Origin: Burkholderia thailandensis E264
GTDB taxonomy: Bacteria > Pseudomonadota > Gammaproteobacteria > Burkholderiales > Burkholderiaceae
Length of the DNA stretch: 64,000 bases
Assembly: GCF_000012365.1 (NCBI RefSeq)
Contig: NC_007651.1
Coordinates: forward strand, 434,001 to 498,000
Direction: 5' to 3'
Part shown: positions 19,738-27,791 of the stretch, one piece after another
Numbering within the stretch: the first letter of the stretch is position 1
Layout of the letters: each line of letters opens with the position of its first letter
The notes under the pieces: model-generated
What the model saw: only the letters and a program-made list of their open reading frames with translations
Databases searched by the model: none
Told to the model about the DNA's origin: nothing
Made by a program: the position numbers and the translations under genes

Positions 19738-21213
19738 ATGCGCAAGATCCTGATGTCCCTGTTGATGGCCGGCTCGCTGCTTGCGGGCGGCATCGGCGCC
19801 GCGATGGCCGACGACGCGTCGTCGGCACCCGCCGCCGCATCGGCCGCAACGGCTTCCGACACGTCGGCGAGCGCCGCCGTCGCGTCCGCGCCGGCCGCCG
19901 CTTCCGCGGCCGCTTCGGCCGCCGCGCCGGCTTCGGCCGCCGCCGCGCCCGCCGCGCCGACCGCGCCGACCGCGCCGTTCTCCGTCGATTCGTCGAAGAT
20001 CAATTCGGGCGACACCGCGTGGATGCTCACGTCGACCGCGCTCGTGCTGTTCATGACGATCCCGGGCCTCGCGCTCTTCTACGGTGGCATGGTCCGCAAG
20101 AAGAACGTGCTCGCGACCGTGATGCAGAGCTTCGCGATCACCGCGCTGATCACGGTCCTCTGGACGGTGGTCGGCTACAGCCTCGCGTTCACGCCGGGCA
20201 ACGGCTTCATCGGCGGCTTCTCGCGCGTGTTCCTGTCCGGGATGAACTACATCCACGGCGACAAGGCGACGACGCTCACCGTCAGCCACCTCGCGCAGAC
20301 GATCCCGGAATCGGTCTACTTCGTCTATCAGATGACGTTCGCGATCATCACGCCGGCCCTCATCTGCGGCGCGTTCGCCGACCGGATGAAGTTCTCGGCG
20401 ATGCTCGTCTTCATGACGCTCTGGTCGCTGATCGTCTACGTGCCGATCGCGCACATGGTCTGGGAGCCGACGGGCTGGCTGTCGTCGGACGGCGTGCTCG
20501 ACTTCGCGGGCGGCACGGTCGTGCACATCAACGCCGGCATCGCGGGCCTCGTGTCGTGCCTCATGCTCGGCAAGCGCGTCGGCTACGGCCGCGAAGCGAT
20601 GGCGCCGCACAACCTCGTGCTGACGCTGATCGGCGGCTCGATGCTGTGGGTCGGCTGGTTCGGCTTCAACGCGGGCTCCGCGGTGGCCGCCGACGGCCGC
20701 GCCGGCTTCGCGATGCTGACGACGCAAGTCGCCACCGCGTGCGCGGCGCTCGGCTGGATGTTCGCCGAGTGGATCGCGAAGGGTAAGCCTTCGGTGCTCG
20801 GCATCGTGTCGGGCGCGGTCGCGGGTCTCGTCGCGATCACGCCGGCGGCCGGCTTCGTCGGCGTCGCGGGCGCGCTCACGATCGGCGTCGCGGCGGGCGT
20901 CGTGTGCTTCTGGTCGGCGACGTGGCTCAAGCACAAGCTCGGCTACGACGATTCGCTCGACGCGTTCGGCGTGCACGGCGTGGGCGGCATTCTCGGCGCG
21001 CTGCTGACGGGCGTGTTCGCGGTCAAGGACATCGGCGGCGTCGACGGCAGCCTGCTGCTGCAGGCAAAGGGCGTCGCGATCACGCTTGTCTACAGCGGCA
21101 TCGTCAGCTTCGTGCTGCTGAAGGTGATCGACCTCGTGATCGGCCTGCGTGTGACGGAAGAAGAAGAACGAGAAGGCCTCGACGTGATCCTGCATGGCGA
21201 GCACGTCGAATAA
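19738..21213 (+). CDS. amtB: Ammonium channel AmtB with alanine-rich N-terminal extension
   Basis: A 491-residue Amt/Rh protein, about 60 residues longer than E. coli AmtB (428). The excess is an alanine/serine/proline-rich segment at about residues 24-80, between the signal peptide (cleavage near AAMA-DD) and the first core helix at SGDTAWMLTSTALVLF. Core motifs are present: GLALFYGGMVRKKNVLA, the twin-histidine pore residues in VVHINAGIAGL and DAFGVHGVGGILGAL, and the C-terminal GlnK-binding tail ending VILHGEHVE. It conducts ammonium into the cell and is shut by unmodified GlnK. Confidence 0.95.
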   Translation: MRKILMSLLMAGSLLAGGIGAAMADDASSAPAAASAATASDTSASAAVASAPAAASAAASAAAPASAAAAPAAPTAPTAPFSVDSSKINSGDTAWMLTSTALVLFMTIPGLALFYGGMVRKKNVLATVMQSFAITALITVLWTVVGYSLAFTPGNGFIGGFSRVFLSGMNYIHGDKATTLTVSHLAQTIPESVYFVYQMTFAIITPALICGAFADRMKFSAMLVFMTLWSLIVYVPIAHMVWEPTGWLSSDGVLDFAGGTVVHINAGIAGLVSCLMLGKRVGYGREAMAPHNLVLTLIGGSMLWVGWFGFNAGSAVAADGRAGFAMLTTQVATACAALGWMFAEWIAKGKPSVLGIVSGAVAGLVAITPAAGFVGVAGALTIGVAAGVVCFWSATWLKHKLGYDDSLDAFGVHGVGGILGALLTGVFAVKDIGGVDGSLLLQAKGVAITLVYSGIVSFVLLKVIDLVIGLRVTEEEEREGLDVILHGEHVE

Positions 21214-21290
21214 TGGGATCCATCCCCGAACCGGGGGCGGCGAAGCGCTCGCACGCTTCGCCGCCCGCAGAATGAGCGCAGCGATTTCGG

Positions 21291-21314
21291 CCCGCCCTCG
21301 AGGCGGGTTTTTTT
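21291..21314 (+). terminator. Rho-independent terminator after amtB
   Basis: CCCGCC and GGCGGG pair around CTCGA and are followed by seven T residues (21308-21314). It lies ~80 bases past the amtB stop. Confidence 0.85.
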
Positions 21315-21542
21315 CGCGCGCTTCTCGTCGCCGCGCCGCGCGCCGGCGCCGCGGATCGTGCGTCTGCCGGCGGGCTCCGGCGCTTGCCCAAAGCCCGCCG
21401 GGCGCGGCTGCGCGCGATAACCACGCGGGCTATCGGGTCAATAGAGACAATCATGCGGTAAATCCTTGCGATACCGGGAACAATCCCCAAATGCGACGGG
21501 CAATTGCTCTACAATCTTTTTTCTCCGGTCCGCGAGTCACAC

Positions 21543-22832
21543 ATGGTTCCCCATCTCGTTACGGCGTTAAACGGCCCGCTGCTCGAGCTCGAGCGGAAGA
21601 TCCTCGACGCCACGCCTGCGATCGAACGCTGGTTCAGGCTCGAATGGCAGGAGCACACGCCGCCGTTCTACTGTTCGGTCGATCTGCGCAACGCGGGCTT
21701 CAAGCTCGCGCCCGTCGACGCGAACCTGTTCCCGGGCGCGTTCAACAATCTGCCGCCCGAAGTGCTGCCGCTCGCCGTGCAGGCGGCGATGGCCGCGATC
21801 GAGAAGATCTGCCCGGACGCGAAGAATCTGCTCGTGATTCCCGAGCTGCCGACGCGCAACGCGTTCTATCTCGAGAACGTCGCGCGCCTCGCGACGATCA
21901 TGCGCCAGGCGGGCCTGAACGTGCGCTTCGGCTCGCTCGATCCGGGCATCGTCGAGGTCACGCCGATCACGCTCGCCGACGGCCAGAAGATCGTGCTCGA
22001 GCCGCTCGAGCGCACGCCGCGCCGCCTCGGCCTGAAGAATTTCGACCCTTGCTCGATCCTGCTGAACAACGATCTGTCGGCGGGCATCCCGAGCGTGCTG
22101 GAAAACCTGCACGAGCAGTATCTGCTGCCGCCGCTGCACGCCGGCTGGGCGGTGCGCCGAAAGTCGACGCACTTCTCCTGCTATGACGACGTCGCGAAGA
22201 AGTTCGCGAAGATGGTGGGCGTCGATCCGTGGATGCTGAATCCGTATTTCTCGCACGTCGAAGGCGTCGACTGGCACGCGAACGACGGCGGCGAGGCGCT
22301 TGCCGAAGCGATCGACGCGGTGCTCAAGAAGATCGCGCGCAAGTACCGCGAATACGGGATCGGCGAGAAGCCGTACGTCGTCGTGAAGGCGGACGCCGGC
22401 ACGGCGGGGCGCGGCGTGATGACGGTGCACGACGCGTCCGAGATCGGCCGGATGACGAAGCACGAGCGCGCGCAGATGGCCGAATCGAAGGCGGGCGTGC
22501 CGGTGCGCGACGTGATCGTGCAGGAAGGCGTCTACACGTTCGAGCGCATCGGCGACGAGGTGGCCGAGCCTGTCGTCTACATGATCGACCGCTACGTGGT
22601 GGGCGGGTTCTACCGCACACACGGCGCGCGCGAGCGCGACCAGAATCTGAATGCGCCCGGCATGCACTACGTGCCGCTCGGCTTCGAGCACACGGCGCTG
22701 CCGGACACGCACGCGAAGCCCGGCGCGGCGCCGCCGAACCGCTTCTACATGTATGGCGTCGTCGCACGGCTTGGGCTGCTCGCGTCGTCGGTCGAGCTCG
22801 AGAAGACCGACCCCGAAGCGATCCAGGTGTGA
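21543..22832 (+). CDS. gshA: Glutamate-cysteine ligase, proteobacterial GshA type
   Basis: A 429-residue protein that joins glutamate and cysteine with ATP, the first step of glutathione synthesis. It belongs to the ATP-grasp-like GshA group of beta-proteobacteria and acidithiobacilli rather than the E. coli type. Recognised blocks are MVPHLVTALNGPLLELE, PPEVLPLAVQAAM, KADAGTAGRGVMTVHDA and YMIDRYVVGGFYRTHG. The ATG at 21543 is chosen because upstream codons (MLYNLFSPV...) do not belong to the family. A TACAAT -10-like box lies at 21510. gshB follows after 27 bases, so the two enzymes of the pathway form an operon. Confidence 0.92.
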   Translation: MVPHLVTALNGPLLELERKILDATPAIERWFRLEWQEHTPPFYCSVDLRNAGFKLAPVDANLFPGAFNNLPPEVLPLAVQAAMAAIEKICPDAKNLLVIPELPTRNAFYLENVARLATIMRQAGLNVRFGSLDPGIVEVTPITLADGQKIVLEPLERTPRRLGLKNFDPCSILLNNDLSAGIPSVLENLHEQYLLPPLHAGWAVRRKSTHFSCYDDVAKKFAKMVGVDPWMLNPYFSHVEGVDWHANDGGEALAEAIDAVLKKIARKYREYGIGEKPYVVVKADAGTAGRGVMTVHDASEIGRMTKHERAQMAESKAGVPVRDVIVQEGVYTFERIGDEVAEPVVYMIDRYVVGGFYRTHGARERDQNLNAPGMHYVPLGFEHTALPDTHAKPGAAPPNRFYMYGVVARLGLLASSVELEKTDPEAIQV

Positions 22833-22859
22833 CGCGCTCCCTCTAGCATCAGGATTCGC

Positions 22860-23816
22860 ATGGACATTCTCTTTATCGCCGACCCGCTCGAGCGCTTCAA
22901 GATCTACAAGGACTCGACCTACGCGATGATGGCCGAGGCCGCGCGGCGCGGGCACGCGGTGTACGCGTGCGAGCCGAACCAGCTTGCATGGACGGGCGCG
23001 GGCGTCGAGGCCGACGTGCGGCGCGTCGCGATCGCCGGCGACACGGCCGATCTTCACCGCGATCGCTGGTACGAGGCGGGGCCGCGCGAGTCGCGCGCGC
23101 TGCCGTCGTTTGGCGCGATCCTGATGCGCAAGGATCCGCCGTTCGACATGGAATACGTGACGTCAACGTGGCTGCTCGAGCTCGCCGAGCGCGCGGGCGC
23201 GCGCGTGTTCAACAAGCCGCAGACGATTCGCGACCATTCGGAGAAGCTCGCGATCGGCGAGTTCGCGCAGTTCGTCGCGCCGTCGCTCGTCACGCGCGAC
23301 GCGGCGCGGCTGCGCGCGTTCCACGCCGAGCACGGCGACGTGATCCTGAAGCCGCTCGACGGCATGGGCGGGATGGGCGTGTTCCGCGTGAAGGCGGACG
23401 GCATGAACCTCGGCTCGATCATCGAGATGCTGAGCCACGACGGCGCGCGCTCGGTGATGGTGCAGAAGTTCATCCCCGAGATCAAAGCCGGCGACAAGCG
23501 CATTCTGCTGATCGACGGCGAGCCGGTGCCGTATTCGCTCGCGCGCATTCCGCAGGGCAACGAGGTGCGCGGCAATCTGGCCGCGGGCGGCGTCGGCGTC
23601 GCGCAGCCGCTCACCGCGCGCGACCGCGAGATCGCGGCGACGCTCGGCCCGGTGCTCGCCGCGCGCGGCTTGCTGCTCGTCGGCCTCGACGTGATCGGCG
23701 ACTGGCTGACCGAGGTGAACGTCACGAGCCCGACTTGCTTTCGCGAAATCATGGAGCAGACTGGATTCGACGTCGCCGGCATGTTCGTCGACGCATTGGA
23801 GCGCGCGGTCGGCTGA
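22860..23816 (+). CDS. gshB: Glutathione synthetase
   Basis: A 318-residue ATP-grasp enzyme that adds glycine to gamma-glutamylcysteine. Family blocks are MDILFIADPLERFKIYKDST, LMRKDPPFDMEYV, DVILKPLDGMGGMGVFRV (ATP-binding loop), and the C-terminal LTEVNVTSPTCFREI. Length agrees with E. coli GshB (316). It completes the pathway begun by the preceding gene. Confidence 0.97.
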   Translation: MDILFIADPLERFKIYKDSTYAMMAEAARRGHAVYACEPNQLAWTGAGVEADVRRVAIAGDTADLHRDRWYEAGPRESRALPSFGAILMRKDPPFDMEYVTSTWLLELAERAGARVFNKPQTIRDHSEKLAIGEFAQFVAPSLVTRDAARLRAFHAEHGDVILKPLDGMGGMGVFRVKADGMNLGSIIEMLSHDGARSVMVQKFIPEIKAGDKRILLIDGEPVPYSLARIPQGNEVRGNLAAGGVGVAQPLTARDREIAATLGPVLAARGLLLVGLDVIGDWLTEVNVTSPTCFREIMEQTGFDVAGMFVDALERAVG

Positions 23817-23985
23817 TGCGCGCACGGCCGGGCGGCGGCTGCGCAGGCCCCCGTCGCCCGACCGGTTCGGCCGGGCGCGGCTCGGCCGGACGGGCTCGAC
23901 TGGCCTGCTACAATGCCCGCTCGCCCGGCACGGTTTTTCCGTGCGTCAGGCCCGGCGGTCGGGCCGAACACGTTGCAAGGCTGAC

Positions 23986-24459
23986 ATGGCAGGCATTCTC
24001 ATCATCGCGCACGCGCCGCTCGCTACCGCTTTGCGGGACTGCATCGCGCATATCTACGGCGGCGTGCCCGCGCGCATCGGTTGCATCGACGTGCAGGCGG
24101 ACAACGATCCGGCCCAGGTGATGGCGTTCGCGCACGCGGAGCTCGCGCGCCTGAAGGAAGAAAACGGCGCGCTCGTGCTGACCGACATGTATGGCGCGAC
24201 GCCCGCGAATATCGCGGGGCAGCTCGCGAAGGTCGACGGCGTGCGGGTGCTCGCGGGCGTCAATCTGCCGATGCTCGTGCGCGCCGTCTGCTACCGGACG
24301 ACGCCGCTCGATACGCTTGTCGACAAGGCGCTCGCCGGCTCGACGAAGGGCATCCACGAGATCGCGGCGGGCACGCCGCCGCCGCGCCCGAGCGCGCTCG
24401 GCTGCGGCGAGTGCGCGCCGATTCCGCCGGAGCCGAAGGCGCAGACGCAACCGCATTGA
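23986..24459 (+). CDS. PTS EIIA component, mannose family (regulatory type)
   Basis: A 157-residue EIIA(Man)-family protein with the phospho-accepting histidine H9 in ILIIAHAPLATALRD, and the blocks VLTDMYGATPANIA and NLPMLVRAVCYR. It starts at ATG 23986; the frame is open to 23941 without support. It is followed by HPr (77-base gap) and enzyme I. No EIIB, EIIC or EIID gene is nearby, so the phosphorelay probably ends on a regulatory EIIA rather than on a sugar permease, as known for the incomplete PTS of many beta-proteobacteria. The C-terminal ~25 residues are proline-rich. Confidence 0.88.
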   Translation: MAGILIIAHAPLATALRDCIAHIYGGVPARIGCIDVQADNDPAQVMAFAHAELARLKEENGALVLTDMYGATPANIAGQLAKVDGVRVLAGVNLPMLVRAVCYRTTPLDTLVDKALAGSTKGIHEIAAGTPPPRPSALGCGECAPIPPEPKAQTQPH

Positions 24460-24535
24460 GCCCGCGCACCGATTCGCATTACCCCCGCGCGGCCGGCACG
24501 CCGGCCGCAGCCCGTTTTGACCTCATCGGAACACC

Positions 24536-24805
24536 ATGCTTCAACAAGAAACGACCATCGTGAACAAATTGGGGCTCCATGCGCGCGCGTCTGCCAAGCT
24601 CACGCAGCTCGCGGGCAATTTCCAGTCGGAAGTCTGGATGACGCGCAACGGCCGCCGGATCAACGCGAAGAGCATCATGGGCGTCATGATGCTGGCGGCG
24701 GGCATCGGCAGCATGGTGACGATCGAGACCGAAGGGCCGGACGAGCAGGAAGCGATGGACGCGCTCCTCAAATTGATCGCCGACAAATTCGGCGAAGGGC
24801 AGTGA
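24536..24805 (+). CDS. ptsH: Phosphocarrier protein HPr
   Basis: An 89-residue HPr with the PEP-dependent phosphorylation site H15 in NKLGLHARASAKLTQLA and the regulatory serine S46 in RRINAKSIMGVMML, the target of HPr kinase/phosphorylase in species that have HprK. It passes phosphate from enzyme I (next gene but one signal away) to the EIIA encoded upstream. Confidence 0.96.
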   Translation: MLQQETTIVNKLGLHARASAKLTQLAGNFQSEVWMTRNGRRINAKSIMGVMMLAAGIGSMVTIETEGPDEQEAMDALLKLIADKFGEGQ

Positions 24806-24840
24806 TGCCGCGGCGGCAGGCCGCTCAGCCATCCAGCGAG

Positions 24841-24869
24841 AATGCCGCGCAACGTCGCGGCATTTTTTT
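24841..24869 (+). terminator. Terminator between ptsH and ptsI
   Basis: AATGCCGCG pairs with CGCGGCATT around a short loop and is followed by a T-run. A promoter-like TATAAT at 24931 follows, so ptsI may be transcribed separately or by read-through. Confidence 0.8.
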
Positions 24870-24930
24870 CGTCCCGCGACTGCGCGCCGCGATGCTGCGC
24901 CGCACGCAGTCACGCGGGGTATGCGGAATT

Positions 24931-24936
24931 TATAAT
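24931..24936 (+). promoter_or_regulatory. -10 box of a possible ptsI promoter
   Basis: A perfect TATAAT lies 66 bases ahead of the ptsI start and downstream of the ptsH terminator. The -35 region (AGTCAC, 17 bases away) is poor, so activity is uncertain. Confidence 0.4.
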
Positions 24937-25001
24937 CGACGATCGGGGTCATAAGCGCATCGCAGCGGTGCGCCGCGATTTACGTGATCAAGGAGGTGCG
25001 C

Positions 25002-26774
25002 GTGTCCTTCACGCTGCATGGCATTCCCGTTTCAAGAGGCATCGCGATCGGACGAGCGTATCTGATCGCGCCGGCGGCGCTCGACGTCGCCCATTACCTG
25101 ATCGAGGCCGAGCGCATCGAGGCCGAGATCGAACGCTTTCGCGCGGCGCTCGACGCGGTCCGGCGCGAACTCGACGCGCTGCGCGCCGATCTGAGCGACG
25201 ATACCCCGACCGAAGTCGCCGCATTCATCGACGTGCACGCGATGATCCTCGGCGACGCGATGCTCGTGCAGGAAACCATCGACCTGATCCGCACGCGCCG
25301 CTACAACGTCGAATGGGCGCTGACCGAGCAGCTCGACGTGCTCGCCGGCCACTTCGACGACATCGAGGACGAGTACCTGCGCGAGCGGCGCGCGGACATC
25401 GAGCAGGTCGTCGAACGGGTGCTGAAGGCGCTCGCGGGCGCGCCGTCCGCCGCGCAGGCGCTCGACCGCGCGGCGGGCAACGGCCGCGACGAGATGATCG
25501 TCGTCGCGCATGACATCGCGCCCGCCGACATGATGCAGTTCAAGACGCAGTCGTTCCAGGCGTTCGTCACCGATCTGGGCGGGCGCACGTCGCACACGGC
25601 GATCGTCGCGCGCAGCCTCGGGATTCCGGCCGCGGTCGGCGTCCAGCACGCGAGCGCGCTGATTCGTCAGGACGATCTCATCATCGTCGACGGCGATCAG
25701 GGCATCGTGATCGTCGATCCCGCGCCGATCGTGCTCGAGGAATACTCGTACCGGCAATCGGAGAAGGCGCTCGAGCAGCGCAAGCTGCAGCGCCTGAAGT
25801 TCTCGCCCGCGCAGACGCTCTGCGGCACGAAGATCGACCTGCTCGCGAACATCGAACTGCCTGACGACGCGAAGGCGGCCGTCGACGCGGGCGCGGTCGG
25901 CGTCGGCCTGTTCCGCACCGAGTTCCTGTTCATGAGCAAGGAGCGGATGCCGGAGGAGGAGGAGCAGTTCGCCGCGTACAAGCGCGCGGTCGAGCTGATG
26001 CACGGGATGCCGGTCACGATCCGCACGATCGACGTCGGCGCGGACAAGCCGCTCGACGCGCACGACGAAGGCTACGAGACCGCGCCGAACCCGGCGCTCG
26101 GCCTGCGCGCGATCCGCTGGAGCCTGTCGGAGCCGCAGATGTTCCTCACGCAGTTGCGCGCGATCCTGCGCGCGTCGGCGTTCGGCCAGGTGAAGATCCT
26201 GGTGCCGATGCTCGCGCACGCGCAGGAGATCGACCAGACGCTCGACCTTATCAACGAGGCGAAGCGCCAGCTCGACGCGGCGGGGCTCGCATACGATCCG
26301 AACGTGCGGGTTGGCGCGATGATCGAGATTCCGGCCGCGGCGATCGCGCTGCCGCTGTTCCTGAAGCGCATCGATTTCCTGTCGATCGGCACGAACGACC
26401 TGATCCAGTACACGCTCGCGATCGACCGCGCGGACAACGCGGTCGCGCATCTGTACGATCCGCTGCATCCGGCGGTGCTGCATCTGATCGCGTTCACGCT
26501 GCGCGAAGCGAAGCGCGCGGGCGTGCCGGCGTCGGTGTGCGGCGAGATGGCGGGCGACCCGGCGCTGACGCGCCTGTTGCTGGGCATGGGGCTCACCGAG
26601 TTCTCGATGCATCCGAGCCAGTTGCTCGTCGTCAAGCAGGAGATCCTGCGCGCACATTTGAAGGCGCTCGAGAAGCCGACCGCGGACGTGCTCGCGGCGT
26701 TCGAGCCGGAAGAAGTGCAGGCGGCGCTCAAGCGGCTCGCGAGCGCGGAGCCGAAGGCGGACGTCGCCGCGTGA
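25002..26774 (+). CDS. ptsI: PTS enzyme I (PEP-protein phosphotransferase)
   Basis: A 590-residue enzyme I, beginning the PTS relay by taking phosphate from PEP. The active-site histidine is H198 in GGRTSHTAIVARSLGIPAA; the PEP-binding domain has DFLSIGTNDLIQYTLA and the cysteine block ASVCGEMAGD. I start it at the GTG at 25002 because a strong AAGGAGG lies five bases ahead and the product then begins MSFTLHGIPVSRGIAIG, as usual; the GTG at 24984 lacks an RBS. It should phosphorylate the HPr encoded upstream. Confidence 0.95.
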   Translation: MSFTLHGIPVSRGIAIGRAYLIAPAALDVAHYLIEAERIEAEIERFRAALDAVRRELDALRADLSDDTPTEVAAFIDVHAMILGDAMLVQETIDLIRTRRYNVEWALTEQLDVLAGHFDDIEDEYLRERRADIEQVVERVLKALAGAPSAAQALDRAAGNGRDEMIVVAHDIAPADMMQFKTQSFQAFVTDLGGRTSHTAIVARSLGIPAAVGVQHASALIRQDDLIIVDGDQGIVIVDPAPIVLEEYSYRQSEKALEQRKLQRLKFSPAQTLCGTKIDLLANIELPDDAKAAVDAGAVGVGLFRTEFLFMSKERMPEEEEQFAAYKRAVELMHGMPVTIRTIDVGADKPLDAHDEGYETAPNPALGLRAIRWSLSEPQMFLTQLRAILRASAFGQVKILVPMLAHAQEIDQTLDLINEAKRQLDAAGLAYDPNVRVGAMIEIPAAAIALPLFLKRIDFLSIGTNDLIQYTLAIDRADNAVAHLYDPLHPAVLHLIAFTLREAKRAGVPASVCGEMAGDPALTRLLLGMGLTEFSMHPSQLLVVKQEILRAHLKALEKPTADVLAAFEPEEVQAALKRLASAEPKADVAA

Positions 26775-26924
26775 TCGGGCGGGGCGCGCGTATGGGCGCG
26801 CGTGCCGTCTGCGGAATCCGGGGCGGCAGGAGCCGGGTATGGGGCACGCGCGATCGCGCGCCAGATTTTTGCGCTAACGGCGCCGTCAACGCAGACGATT
26901 ACACGCGGCCGCGAGCCGCGCCGC

Positions 26925-27683
26925 TCAATGCGTGCCGCCCGAGCCGCACACCGGGCAATCCGGCTGCCGCGCGATTTTCATCGTGCTCCACTCCATCCGC
27001 AGCGAATCCAGCATCATCAGCCGGCCGACGAGCGTCGTGCCAATGCCGCCGATCACCCGCAGCGCCTCGGCCGCCTGCATTGCGCCGATGATGCCGACGG
27101 TCGGCGCGAACACGCCCATCGTCGAGCACGCGACTTCCTCGAACGGCTGATCTTCCGGGAACACGCACGCGTAGCATGGCGAGCCGGGGTCGCGGAAGTC
27201 GAACGTGCTGATCTGCCCGTCGAAGCGCAGCGCCGCGCCTGACACGAGCGGCACCCGATGCGCGACACACGCGCGGTTGATCGCGTGGCGCGTCGCGAAG
27301 TTGTCGGTGCAGTCGAGCACGACGCTTGCGTGCGGCACGTGCGCATTCAGCCACGCATCGTCGACGCGCTCGGCGAGCGCATTCACCTTCACGTCGGGAT
27401 TGAGCTGCGCGAGCGCGTCGCGCCCCGACTCGACCTTCTTGCGGCCGACCGATGCGCTCACGTGCAGGATTTGCCGCTGCAGGTTCGTGAGATCGACGGT
27501 GTCGGCGTCGGCGAGCGTGATCGTGCCGACGCCCGCCGCCGCGAGATACATCGCCGCCGGCGACCCGAGCCCGCCCGCGCCGACGATGATCGCATGCGCG
27601 TCGAGAAAGCGCTGCTGCGCCTCGATGCCGATTTCGTCGACGAGGATGTGGCGGGAATAGCGGAGGAGTTGTTCGTCGTTCAT
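26925..27683 (-). CDS. MoeB/ThiF-family sulfur-carrier adenylyltransferase
   Basis: A 252-residue E1-like enzyme that adenylates the C-terminus of a ubiquitin-like sulfur carrier (MoaD or ThiS). Visible features are the ATP loop GAGGLGSPAAMYLAAAG, the TLADADTVDLTNLQRQILH block, a structural zinc site made from SPCYACVFP and PDCPVCGSG, and a conserved cysteine in VACSTMGVFAPTVG. It starts at 27683 (MNDEQLLRYSRHILVDEIG); the frame extends 22 codons upstream without similarity. No mo- or thi- gene is adjacent, so MoeB and ThiF cannot be separated on context. Confidence 0.9.
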   Translation of the reverse strand: MNDEQLLRYSRHILVDEIGIEAQQRFLDAHAIIVGAGGLGSPAAMYLAAAGVGTITLADADTVDLTNLQRQILHVSASVGRKKVESGRDALAQLNPDVKVNALAERVDDAWLNAHVPHASVVLDCTDNFATRHAINRACVAHRVPLVSGAALRFDGQISTFDFRDPGSPCYACVFPEDQPFEEVACSTMGVFAPTVGIIGAMQAAEALRVIGGIGTTLVGRLMMLDSLRMEWSTMKIARQPDCPVCGSGGTH

Positions 27684-27732
27684 CGTGGGGCCGCAAGGCG
27701 GTAAAACAGTCTCGAATATTATTCTAGGCGCG

Positions 27733-27775
27733 CAAAGAAAACGGGCCATCGCGGCGGCGTGCCGCGATGGCCCGT
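27733..27775 (-). terminator. Terminator of ctpA (minus strand)
   Basis: A 14-base perfect stem (27742-27755 with 27761-27774, five-base loop) is followed on the minus strand by a T-rich stretch (complement of AAAGAAAA at 27735-27742). It lies just past the ctpA stop and ahead of the moeB-like gene. Confidence 0.8.
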
Positions 27776-27791
27776 GCGTGGCGCCGTGCGC

